NCBI GenBank assembly: GCA_030632405.1
Contig: DAOVUU010000117.1
Span: forward strand, 1-7,383
Direction: 5' to 3'
Source of the DNA: Desulfobulbaceae bacterium
GTDB lineage: Bacteria > Desulfobacterota > Desulfobulbia > Desulfobulbales > Desulfocapsaceae
Length of the DNA: 7,383 nucleotides
Positions 1-6,630 of this stretch are shown here, one piece after another. Position 1 is the stretch's first letter, and each line of letters starts with the position of its first letter. The notes under the pieces were generated by a model. That model was not told the DNA's origin. It made no database searches and saw only the letters and a program-made list of their open reading frames with translations. The position numbers and the translations under genes are program-made.

Positions 1-225
1 CGTATGCATGGGTGTATGACCATCATTGGCATTGCTGTAAATTGTATTAATGCGCCCCGGGACGCAAAAGGAAACTGTGATGTCAGGCTGACAATGCCCT
101 GTGGCGGTTGTCGTCAGTGGCTGGCAGAACTGGCACCGGATGCCTGGCTGGTCAGCAATGGGGCAGATCAGGTCTATTTTTTACCTGATCTGTTGCCTAA
201 TCCATTTACTTTAAAAAGCATTTAA
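1..225 (+). CDS. cdd: Cytidine deaminase-like protein, C-terminal part (5' end outside window)
   Basis: Partial gene; the frame is open to base 1, so the ATG at 4 is internal and the true start lies left of the window. The family hydrolytically deaminates cytidine and deoxycytidine to uridine and deoxyuridine in the cytoplasm. Seen: PCGGCRQWLAEL, whose two cysteines (codons 100-102 and 109-111) match the second half of the zinc site (PCxxCRQ) of cytidine deaminases, followed by a DLLPNPF motif equivalent to the family's C-terminal ELLPxxF. The first half of the site, the C/HAE motif, must lie outside the window. Oddity: about 19 residues separate the IAV strand from PCGGC, against roughly 8 in typical small tetrameric Cdd proteins such as that of Bacillus subtilis, so it may be a divergent member. 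It ends 37 bp before the MTA phosphorylase gene in the same direction, so the two are probably co-transcribed. The family is fairly sure; exact substrate is not. Confidence 0.8.
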   Translation, partial: RMHGCMTIIGIAVNCINAPRDAKGNCDVRLTMPCGGCRQWLAELAPDAWLVSNGADQVYFLPDLLPNPFTLKSI

Positions 226-231
226 GAAGGA
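224..231 (+). promoter_or_regulatory. Candidate Shine-Dalgarno of the MTA phosphorylase gene, displaced from its start
   Basis: AAGAAGGA overlaps the stop codon of the cytidine deaminase-like gene and is the only good ribosome-binding sequence before the MTA phosphorylase start. It lies 31 nt from the ATG at 263, too far for normal use, unless the intervening 20-nt hairpin (240-259) is folded, which leaves about 11 unpaired nt. An in-frame CTG at 236-238 lies 4 nt after it and is an alternative, non-canonical start. Confidence 0.45.
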
Positions 232-239
232 TAGCCTGG

Positions 240-259
240 ATTCCCGCCTTCGCGGGAAT
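240..259. repeat. Perfect 8-bp inverted repeat (hairpin) between RBS and start codon
   Basis: The left arm ATTCCCGC (240-247), loop CTTC (248-251) and right arm GCGGGAAT (252-259) form a perfect stem. The surrounding TGG and GACA match the look of a small dispersed palindrome found between genes in many proteobacteria, and the ATTCCC-N8-GGGAAT core resembles Neisseria dRS3 elements. There is no T tract after it, so it is not an intrinsic terminator. Only one copy is in the window, so its dispersed nature is inference. Confidence 0.75.
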
Positions 260-262
260 GAC

Positions 263-1177
263 ATGAGTATGACAGTTCAGAGATTGACACCAGAAATCGA
301 CATCGGAATCATCGGCGGGAGCGGCATCTATGAAATAGAGGGGTTCTCTCAGGTTGAAGAGATGGTTGTATCGACACCCTTCGGGGAGCCTTCGGATCCA
401 TACATTGTCGGTGATTTAAATGGGATCCGGGTGGCTTTTCTACCCAGACATGGACGCGGTCATGTCTTGTTGCCGTCTGAACTCAATTACAGGGCCAATA
501 TATTCGGATTCAAATCCCTTGGCATATCTCATATTATTGCCATCACCGCGGTTGGTAGTCTACAGGAAGACAGACCACCCCTTGATATGGTGATACCCGA
601 CCAGTTGATAGATAGAACACGGCAAAGACAGTCTACCTTTTTCGGCCGGGGGATTGCCGCTCATATTCCTTTTTCTGAGCCATTTTGTCCCGTGCTGTCT
701 CAACTGCTCTACAATACAGCAGAATCTATAGTGGATCGCGTACATAAAGGTGGCACCCTTGTAACTATAGAAGGACCGGCATTTTCCACAAGAGCTGAAT
801 CCAGACTGTTCCAGAAATGGGGGTGCGATATTATCGGCATGACCACTTTTCAGGAGGCAAAATTATCTCGGGAAGCGGAAATCTGTTATGCCGCCCTTGC
901 CATGGTTACCGATTATGACTGCTGGAAGGAAGGATCTACCGATGAGGTGACTGTTGAGACTGTTGTTGCCAATCTGAAAAAAAACAGCTCAAATGCCAAG
1001 GCAATAATTACAGCTGTTCTTCCTGAAATTTCAAGCCGTCGTTCCTGTCTGTGTGCAGACAGTCTTCGGGGCGCAATTATGACAGCACCCGATTCTATTG
1101 ATCGGTCAACGGGAAAAAAGCTGGCTTTGCTGATTGAAGATCGGGTTTCTGCTACAGTCCGCTCCACCTGGAAATAA
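263..1177 (+). CDS. mtaP: S-methyl-5'-thioadenosine phosphorylase
   Basis: Cytoplasmic enzyme splitting 5'-methylthioadenosine, a by-product of polyamine and other SAM-dependent pathways, with phosphate into adenine and methylthioribose-1-phosphate. At 304 aa it is slightly longer than usual for the PNP/MTAP family. Motifs in order: GGSG (18-21) and PRHGRGH (61-67) for phosphate binding, TAVGSL (95-100), EGPAFSTRAE (170-179), GMTTFQEAKL (192-201) and TDYDCW (216-221). The DxD pair (217, 219) corresponds to the aspartates that recognise the 6-amino purine in human MTAP, favouring adenine over hypoxanthine substrates. A CxC pair (262, 264) near the C-terminus also occurs in archaeal homologues. 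Oddities: Gln at 197 replaces the usual Pro before the Glu, and the C-terminal tail runs about ten residues past the normal end, its last eight codons overlapping the convergent PNP gene. Start choice between ATG 263 and ATG 269 is uncertain because a hairpin separates both from the Shine-Dalgarno. Confidence 0.95.
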   Translation: MSMTVQRLTPEIDIGIIGGSGIYEIEGFSQVEEMVVSTPFGEPSDPYIVGDLNGIRVAFLPRHGRGHVLLPSELNYRANIFGFKSLGISHIIAITAVGSLQEDRPPLDMVIPDQLIDRTRQRQSTFFGRGIAAHIPFSEPFCPVLSQLLYNTAESIVDRVHKGGTLVTIEGPAFSTRAESRLFQKWGCDIIGMTTFQEAKLSREAEICYAALAMVTDYDCWKEGSTDEVTVETVVANLKKNSSNAKAIITAVLPEISSRRSCLCADSLRGAIMTAPDSIDRSTGKKLALLIEDRVSATVRSTWK

Positions 1178-1982
1178 TTGTCTGCAGTAATCTGATAAAT
1201 TTCTCCTCCACCAGTTCACCCGCTTTGATCACCTCTTCATGGCCGATTACCTGGTCGAGAAGTCCCGTTCCCATGTTGGTAATGCAGGAAAGCCCCATCA
1301 CCTTCATGCCGCCATGAGCGGCAACGATCACCTCAGGTACGGTAGACATCCCTACGACATGAGCCCCGAGTATATTGATAGCCTTAACTTCACTGGCAGT
1401 TTCATAGCTTGGTCCTGTCATATAGTAATAGACACCTTCTTTCAGCTCAATACCAAGATTTTTTCCGCATTCTTTTGCAAGCGCCCTGATTTCTCTAGCG
1501 TAAGGGTCTGACATATCATTAAATCTGGGCCCAAAATCATCTATATTCATCCCTCTGAGAGGGCTGTCTCCATGAAGTTTTATGTGGTCTCTTATGATCA
1601 TCAGATCACCAGGTTTATAATCCGCCTGCACACTACCGGCAGCATTGGTGACAATCAGGTTAGGGATATTGAGATAGAGCATGCACCGGAGCGGGAAAAC
1701 CACCTGATCCATGGTGTATCCCTCATAGTAGTGAAGACGTCCCTGGAGTACCACCACAGAGATTCCTTTCAAGGTACCAATTATTAATTTGCCTCTGTGA
1801 CCTGCAACAGTTGATTCCGGGAAATGAGGAATCTCAAAAAAATGTATCTCAATCTTTTCTTCCAGGTGATCTGCAAATGCCCCAAGGCCGGAACCAAGTA
1901 TAACACAAAACTGCGGTGTCTTATTGAGTTTTGAGCTGATATATTTTGCAGCTTCAGTAATTTTTCCCATATCCAGCAGCAT
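1152..1982 (-). CDS. punA: Purine nucleoside phosphorylase (trimeric, 6-oxopurine type)
   Basis: Cytoplasmic phosphorolysis of inosine, guanosine and their deoxy forms to the free base and (deoxy)ribose-1-phosphate. At 276 aa it has the normal length of the trimeric PNP family. Seen: GSGLG (30-34), AGHRGKL with His62, GRLHYYEGY (81-89), TNAAGSV (112-118), MTGPSYETASE (188-198), VGMSTVPEV (210-218), SCITN (232-236) and a late His248. Glu194 and Asn236 correspond to the human PNP residues Glu201 and Asn243, which recognise 6-oxopurines; His62, Arg82 and His84 match the phosphate and catalytic site. The ATG overlaps the upstream permease stop by one base (TAATG), with AAGGTG at 1995-1990 seven nt upstream, indicating translational coupling to the importer. 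It is the last gene of the leftward operon, and its 3' end overlaps the MTA phosphorylase gene on the other strand. The product ribose-1-phosphate is the substrate of DeoB encoded at the other end of the locus. Confidence 0.95.
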   Translation of the reverse strand: MLLDMGKITEAAKYISSKLNKTPQFCVILGSGLGAFADHLEEKIEIHFFEIPHFPESTVAGHRGKLIIGTLKGISVVVLQGRLHYYEGYTMDQVVFPLRCMLYLNIPNLIVTNAAGSVQADYKPGDLMIIRDHIKLHGDSPLRGMNIDDFGPRFNDMSDPYAREIRALAKECGKNLGIELKEGVYYYMTGPSYETASEVKAINILGAHVVGMSTVPEVIVAAHGGMKVMGLSCITNMGTGLLDQVIGHEEVIKAGELVEEKFIRLLQTIISRWSGL

Positions 1983-2935
1983 TAATGGTCACCTTTATCA
2001 AAAATTTTTCCAATGGCTGCCGGAGCTGTTGTTTTGCCGACAAATCCAATAAGAATTATGATAGTGAGAACATAGGGCAGCATGGCCAGAATATCACCGG
2101 CCACCGGCACACCTTTTGAGCCGAGAAAAATTTCAAGCCCTTTTGCTGCCCCAAACAGAAGACAGGCAACAAGGGCTCCCTGGGGTTTCCATTTTCCAAA
2201 AATCATTGCCGCAAGAGCGATAAAACCATGTCCTGAGATGAGTGTATTTGAAAACCGGGAAACAACCGCTATGGACATAGCGGCCCCGCCTAAACCGGCA
2301 AAAAAGCCGGACATGATTACAGCACCATAGCGAATCCTGGTAACGTTTATTCCAAGGGTGTTGGCCGCTTCCGGGTTTTCTCCTACGGCCCTTACCCGCA
2401 TGCCAAGTTGTGTTTTATACAGTACAAACCAGACAACGAAAACCAGAAAAAAGGCAAGATACACCGTTGCGAAACGGTTAAAAACTAGGTCCGTAAATCC
2501 CGATGAGGCGAACATTTTTCCCTCACCAAAGAGAAAATCAAGTGGCTGTGGAATTTTTCTGGCTACTGTGAGTGTTTGTGTCGCTCCGTCAAAAAGCAGC
2601 CGGCTGATGAAAAGAGCAGAACCTGCCCCTAAAAAATTAATGGCAATACCTGAAACGATCTGTTCGGCAGAAAAAGAGACACAGGCAATGGCATGAATAA
2701 GGCCCCAGAATGCACCGCCCAATGCTGCACAGAGTAGGCCAAGCCAGGGGTCTTGTGAGAAATATGCAACAGCAGCGCCTGCAAATGCTCCGAAATACAT
2801 CATCCCTTCAAGGCCGATATTAATAACACCGGATCGCTCGGTGATAACACCTCCCAGTGAGGTAAAGATGAGAGGGGTGGAGTACATCAAGGTAGTGCCG
2901 ATGATAAAACCGAGATCTTGAATAATAGGCTCCAT
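1982..2935 (-). CDS. nupQ: Nucleoside ABC transporter permease (NupQ/YufQ/RnsD family)
   Basis: Integral inner-membrane subunit, 317 aa, that forms the translocation pore with the permease encoded just upstream. Hydrophobic segments lie at about 9-29, 45-60, 64-86, 92-112, 155-173, 203-225, 235-246, 252-272 and 283-300, as expected of the branched-chain amino acid/ribose-type permease fold (BPD_transp_2). The family signature NIGLEGMM (39-46) and the cytoplasmic coupling segment RAVGENPEAANTLGI (182-196) are clear. The start ATG lies 4 nt after the stop of the upstream permease, with AAAGGG as a likely ribosome site inside the end of that gene. Its own stop overlaps the PNP start. In characterised systems (B. 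subtilis Nup, Streptococcus Rns) this subunit pairs with a NupP-like permease, the ATPase and a BMP-family binding protein, all of which are present here. Broad nucleoside specificity is inferred from family. Confidence 0.92.
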   Translation of the reverse strand: MEPIIQDLGFIIGTTLMYSTPLIFTSLGGVITERSGVINIGLEGMMYFGAFAGAAVAYFSQDPWLGLLCAALGGAFWGLIHAIACVSFSAEQIVSGIAINFLGAGSALFISRLLFDGATQTLTVARKIPQPLDFLFGEGKMFASSGFTDLVFNRFATVYLAFFLVFVVWFVLYKTQLGMRVRAVGENPEAANTLGINVTRIRYGAVIMSGFFAGLGGAAMSIAVVSRFSNTLISGHGFIALAAMIFGKWKPQGALVACLLFGAAKGLEIFLGSKGVPVAGDILAMLPYVLTIIILIGFVGKTTAPAAIGKIFDKGDH

Positions 2936-2939
2936 AACC

Positions 2940-4049
2940 TTAACCCTTTCTGAATTTTAAAAGCATCTGGATTAACTTTGGCATGGCAACGAATAAAATG
3001 ATGGTTCCGACGACTATGTTGATCACTTCCGTCGGGGCTCCGACCGCATCCTGTATTTTTGCACCGCCATACTTAAGGCCTCCAAAAAGAAAGCCAGCAA
3101 ATACCGAACCCGGTCCTGTATTGTTGCCGATCAATGCAACCGCTATACCATCGAATCCATAGCCCTCCATGATTGCCAGTTTTGCAATTTTATGCCCGAC
3201 CCCCATGACCTGCAACGCCCCTGCTGCACCCGCCAGGCTGCCTGCAATCGACATTGAGGTAATGATGCTCTTCTTTACATTGATGCCACCATACTCTGCA
3301 GCATCAGGATTAAAGCCAACAGCCCGCAGTTCATATCCCAAAGTAGTTTTATTAAGGATGTACCACATCAAAAATGCGAACAGGAGAGCAAAGATGATCC
3401 CTAAGTTGACGGGTGATTTCAGTATGTCACCCAGGACTTTGTGGGATCTGATAAATTCGATACCGGCTTCGGTTATTTTCCACTGCCCGAACAGATCAAT
3501 TCGTGCTGTCTCCTGAATCATATGGGATTTACCCGTTCCCTGTTTTCCAAACGATTGCAAAGTTAATGACCAGTTGGAGAGATATAGTGCTATCCAGTTG
3601 AGCATGATTGTTGATATGACCTCATGGACACCGAATCTGGCCTTTATATGACCTGCAAGCCCGCCCCAGACAGCTCCGGCAGACATGGCAAGAAAAAGGC
3701 ATAACGGCACATGGAGCAACATCGGCAGCTGGATAAAGTATCCGGCAATAGCAGCTGCCATGGCACCGACAATAAATTGTCCTTCAGCGCCGATATTAAA
3801 GAGACCGGTTCTTAATGCAAATGCAACAGATAAACCCGTGATAATAAGAGGTGTTGAATATATTATGACATAGGAGACATATTTAGGTTTTGCAAAGATC
3901 CCCCTGAGTATTGCCCAATACGCTTCAGCTGGATTAAATCCGGCGATCAAAAGAACTATGGCGCCAACAAGAAACCCCAGTAATATTGATATGAGAGTGA
4001 GCCCGAATGGTCCCTTCAGAAAAAGCTCTTTTAGTTTAGTACCGGTCAT
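2940..4049 (-). CDS. nupP: Nucleoside ABC transporter permease (NupP/YufP/RnsC family)
   Basis: Second inner-membrane subunit, 369 aa, the larger of the permease pair, as in the family. Membrane segments are visible at about 15-37, 60-79, 88-108, 112-133, 143-163, 214-232, 262-283, 301-325 and 344-363. Signatures: NIGAEGQF (85-92), the NupP counterpart of the NIGLEG motif in the partner, and RAVGFNPDAAEYGGI (242-256), the likely contact with the ATPase. Residues about 165-210 form a long polar loop between membrane segments. The loop contains GKQGTGKS (168-175), which fits the Walker A pattern by chance; it is not an ATP site in this context. The start codon overlaps the ATPase stop (ATGA), with GGGGGA about 11 nt upstream, so translation is probably coupled. 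The downstream permease begins 4 nt after its stop. Confidence 0.92.
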   Translation of the reverse strand: MTGTKLKELFLKGPFGLTLISILLGFLVGAIVLLIAGFNPAEAYWAILRGIFAKPKYVSYVIIYSTPLIITGLSVAFALRTGLFNIGAEGQFIVGAMAAAIAGYFIQLPMLLHVPLCLFLAMSAGAVWGGLAGHIKARFGVHEVISTIMLNWIALYLSNWSLTLQSFGKQGTGKSHMIQETARIDLFGQWKITEAGIEFIRSHKVLGDILKSPVNLGIIFALLFAFLMWYILNKTTLGYELRAVGFNPDAAEYGGINVKKSIITSMSIAGSLAGAAGALQVMGVGHKIAKLAIMEGYGFDGIAVALIGNNTGPGSVFAGFLFGGLKYGGAKIQDAVGAPTEVINIVVGTIILFVAMPKLIQMLLKFRKG

Positions 4050-5584
4050 TCTTTTGCTGTTCCCCCTGCCATAAGCAGCCCGATTTTTTTTTCATCAGCA
4101 TCGTCTGCATCAAGGATTCCCACGATTTTCCCCTCAAAGATAACAGCAATGCGGTCGGAAACATTCATTATCTCATCCAGTTCAAATGATACCAAAAGGA
4201 CACCCTTTCCCTCGTTTCGCTGGGCAACCAGTGCCTGATGCACATATTCGATCGCACCGACATCAAGACCTCTTGTCGGCTGTGCCGCGATCAGTAATTC
4301 GGGCTCATTGGAAACCTCTCTGGCAATGATCATTTTCTGCTGGTTGCCCCCGGAAAGCGATTTTGCCTGGAGAGTTGCATCCCGGGGCCGAATGTCAAAT
4401 TTTTCAATAAGGGTGTCAGCATTCTTGTAGATGTTTTTGTGAAGAAGTGAAAAACCTTCTGAAAATGCTGGTTTGAAGTAGGTTTCAAGAATAAGGTTTT
4501 CAGCAATATTAAACTCAAAAACCAATCCCCTTTTTTGTCTGTCTTCCGGAATATGGCCTACCTTGTGATTGTTGATGATTTTTCCGGGAGGCAGGTTGGT
4601 AATGTCTTTTCCCAGAACCTCTATCCTGCCGCTTTTTGCTTTTCTGAGGCCTGTCAGGGTCTCAATCAACTGGGTCTGACCATTGCCGTCTATACCGGCG
4701 ATTCCAAGTATCTCTCCTTTGCGCAGTTGAAGGTTTAAACCGTTCACAACCATGATACCCCGGCTGTCTTCAACACACAATTCCTTGATATCAAGGATTT
4801 TTTCACCCGGATTCCGCTTTTCTTTGGCTACCCTGAAGCTGACTTCCCGACCGACCATCTTGGCTGCAAGATCTTCTTCAGTTACCTCACTGACATCAAC
4901 TGTATCAATGTGTCGTCCTCTTCTGATAATCGTGCAAAAATCAGCCATCTGCTTAATTTCGTTAAGCTTGTGGGTGATGATAATGATTGATTTTCCGGCC
5001 TCGGTCAGATTGGTGATTATTGCAACAAGTTCTTTTATTTCCTGTGGGGTCAAAACAGCGGTGGGCTCGTCCAGAATTAGAATCTGGGCCCCTCGATACA
5101 ATGTTTTCAGTATCTCAACCCGTTGCTGACTGCCTACCGATAAATCCTGGATCAGGGCTTTGGGATCAACAGTTAACCCATATTGCTCAGAGATACGTTT
5201 AACCTCTTTTTCTCCTTTTCCAGCATCGAGGATACCAAAACCCCTGGTCGATTCATTGCCAAGAATAATATTTTCAGTTACCGAAAAAGGTTCCACCAGC
5301 ATGAAGTGCTGGTGAACCATGCCGATACCATTTCTGATGGCTATATTGGGGTCGGAGATAGTGAGAGTTTTGCCATTTATTTTAATATTGCCCGATGAAG
5401 GTTTTAGAAGACCATAGAGAATATTCATCAGGGTTGTCTTACCGGCACCATTCTCTCCAAGCAGCGCATGGACTTCTCCCCGATGGACAGTCAGGTTTAT
5501 ATTTTCATTGGCAACAAAATCACCAAATTTTTTGGTAATGCCTGACATCTCAACAGCTCTGTGGGAAAAGTCGATGGCTGTCAA
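4046..5584 (-). CDS. nupO: Nucleoside ABC transporter ATPase with two nucleotide-binding domains (NupO/YufO/RnsB family)
   Basis: Cytoplasmic energy-coupling subunit, 512 aa, the tandem-domain length of sugar/nucleoside importers of the RbsA/YufO type. Domain 1: Walker A GENGAGKT (43-50), Q-loop HQH (91-93), signature LSVGSQQR (148-155), Walker B LILDEP (169-174), H-loop His205. Domain 2 (about 265-505): degenerate Walker A GIDGNGQT (297-304) with Gln for the catalytic Lys, good signature LSGGNQQK (410-417), and degenerate Walker B IAAQPTRGLD with Ala and Gln in place of Asp and Glu. Such an impaired second site is typical of YufO-like proteins, so hydrolysis probably occurs at the site built from the domain 1 Walker motifs and the domain 2 signature. 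The start is TTG at 5584-5582, supported by a strong AGGAGG five nt upstream. The gene begins 20 nt after the binding-protein stop and its own stop overlaps the next permease start. Confidence 0.95.
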   Translation of the reverse strand: MTAIDFSHRAVEMSGITKKFGDFVANENINLTVHRGEVHALLGENGAGKTTLMNILYGLLKPSSGNIKINGKTLTISDPNIAIRNGIGMVHQHFMLVEPFSVTENIILGNESTRGFGILDAGKGEKEVKRISEQYGLTVDPKALIQDLSVGSQQRVEILKTLYRGAQILILDEPTAVLTPQEIKELVAIITNLTEAGKSIIIITHKLNEIKQMADFCTIIRRGRHIDTVDVSEVTEEDLAAKMVGREVSFRVAKEKRNPGEKILDIKELCVEDSRGIMVVNGLNLQLRKGEILGIAGIDGNGQTQLIETLTGLRKAKSGRIEVLGKDITNLPPGKIINNHKVGHIPEDRQKRGLVFEFNIAENLILETYFKPAFSEGFSLLHKNIYKNADTLIEKFDIRPRDATLQAKSLSGGNQQKMIIAREVSNEPELLIAAQPTRGLDVGAIEYVHQALVAQRNEGKGVLLVSFELDEIMNVSDRIAVIFEGKIVGILDADDADEKKIGLLMAGGTAKE

Positions 5585-5589
5585 ATGAA

Positions 5590-5595
5590 CCTCCT
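5590..5595 (-). promoter_or_regulatory. Shine-Dalgarno that sets the TTG start of the ATPase gene
   Basis: AGGAGG on the minus strand, 5 nt before TTG at 5584-5582. No ATG is available in frame near it; the first in-frame ATG is codon 13, without a comparable ribosome site. The site lies in the 20-nt gap after the binding-protein stop and decides the non-ATG start. Confidence 0.85.
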
Positions 5596-5604
5596 GCAGA
5601 AAAA

Positions 5605-6597
5605 TTATTTCATAAAAGCATCATAGGTGTCTTTTGTGGCTGGTACCACAATTTCACCCGCCTTGATTTTTGATATCAGTCCATCGACTTCGGCAAGGAT
5701 TTCCTGTGATACATGTTTTTTGGTGGTTGGCGCAATGCCGACACCGTCATTAGAGAGATTATAGACCACCGCATTTCCTCCCTCAAATTTGCCGTCTTTC
5801 AACTGTTTGACTATGTCAAACATGGCATTGTCAACCCGTTTCATTGCAGAGGTCAAGACGTTATCGGGGGCGAGATAGTTCTGGTCTTTATCGACACCGA
5901 TGACCCATTTTTTCTTTTCCTTCGCCGCTTCAATAACGCCGTCTCCCACACCGCCTGCTGCATGAAAAACTATATCGGCACCCTGCTGATACATGTTGTT
6001 TGTAATAGCTTTTCCTTTTGCCGCATCCGTAAAAGATTCGGCATATTGACGTATCACTTCAACTTCCGGGTTTGCCAGTTTAGCTCCTGCCATATATCCG
6101 TATTCAAATTTTTCAATTAGTGGGAACTTAATTCCACCTACAAAACCAACTTTATTCGATTTGGTCATTTTCCCAGCGATATAACCGACAAGAAAAGAAG
6201 GCTGCTCTTCCTGAAAAACGGCACAGGCCACATTCTTAGGAGTTTCAGGGCCGTAGAAAAAATCGATAATTGCATACTTCTGGTCAGGATTTACCTGGGC
6301 GGTTAGTTTTACAGCGTCGCTCATTAAAAAACCAATACCCCAGATTAAATCATATTCTGCATCTGTGAAGGTCTCAAGGTTCGGGGCATAATCGGCATCC
6401 TGCTTAGACTCTTTATAGGCGATTTTTGTTCCCAATTCGGTTTTTGCCCGTTTTAATCCTTCCCATGCGGACTGGTTAAAAGACTGGTCGTTGACACCTC
6501 CAACATCCGTTACCATACCGACCTTGAGGTTTTTTGCACTTGCATGACCGGTAATACAGAATGCTGCTGCCACCAATAACATCAATAATTTTTTCAT
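5605..6597 (-). CDS. BMP-family periplasmic nucleoside-binding protein
   Basis: Substrate-binding subunit of the nucleoside importer, 330 aa, of the Bmp/PnrA/NupN family (PF02608). Residues 1-21 form a Sec signal peptide: Lys-Lys, a hydrophobic core, then HASA before Lys22, which suits signal peptidase I. There is no lipobox: the Cys14 in the core is preceded by Phe. So it should be a soluble periplasmic protein, unlike the lipoproteins of Firmicutes and spirochaetes. Seen: mature start KNLKVGMVTD, DVGGVNDQSFNQSAWEGL (31-48), the hallmark of the family, then IWGIGF (85-90), VGFVGG (150-155), FHAAGGVGDGV (211-221), GVDKDQ (234-239) and TSAMKRVD (249-256). Start ATG 6597 has AAGGAGA six nt upstream (6610-6604). 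It is the first gene of the tight transporter cluster, 20 nt before the ATPase. Family members bind purine or mixed nucleosides; the PNP at the operon's end suggests purine nucleosides, but this is inference. Confidence 0.94.
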   Translation of the reverse strand: MKKLLMLLVAAAFCITGHASAKNLKVGMVTDVGGVNDQSFNQSAWEGLKRAKTELGTKIAYKESKQDADYAPNLETFTDAEYDLIWGIGFLMSDAVKLTAQVNPDQKYAIIDFFYGPETPKNVACAVFQEEQPSFLVGYIAGKMTKSNKVGFVGGIKFPLIEKFEYGYMAGAKLANPEVEVIRQYAESFTDAAKGKAITNNMYQQGADIVFHAAGGVGDGVIEAAKEKKKWVIGVDKDQNYLAPDNVLTSAMKRVDNAMFDIVKQLKDGKFEGGNAVVYNLSNDGVGIAPTTKKHVSQEILAEVDGLISKIKAGEIVVPATKDTYDAFMK

Positions 6598-6603
6598 CCA
6601 GAT

Positions 6604-6610
6604 TCTCCTT
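6604..6610 (-). promoter_or_regulatory. Shine-Dalgarno of the nucleoside-binding protein gene
   Basis: AAGGAGA on the minus strand with a 6-nt spacer to ATG 6597-6595. It is a strong, well-spaced ribosome site and fixes the start of the signal peptide at MKKLL. Confidence 0.85.
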
Positions 6611-6630
6611 TTTGTTAAGTCAATACTTTT

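Noticed and set aside
240..262. Intrinsic terminator after the cytidine deaminase-like gene
   Set aside because: The GC stem is good but is followed by GACATG, with no T tract, and the next gene starts at once.
560..745. Minus-strand open frames at 560-745 and 913-1167 within the MTA phosphorylase gene
   Set aside because: They are antisense to conserved enzyme motifs and their translations resemble no known protein.
1239..1511. Open frame on the plus strand inside the PNP gene, and similar frames opposite the permeases, ATPase and binding protein
   Set aside because: They lie fully antisense to strongly conserved genes, have no family motifs and lack convincing ribosome sites; they are shadows of the real genes.
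3525..3548. Walker A-like GKQGTGKS inside the NupP-like permease
   Set aside because: It lies in a polar loop between membrane segments of a permease with no Walker B or NTPase fold around it; the pattern is short and arises by chance.
6618..6623. TTGACT on the minus strand as a -35 box for the importer operon
   Set aside because: A -10 box at the right distance would fall at or inside the start of the binding-protein gene.
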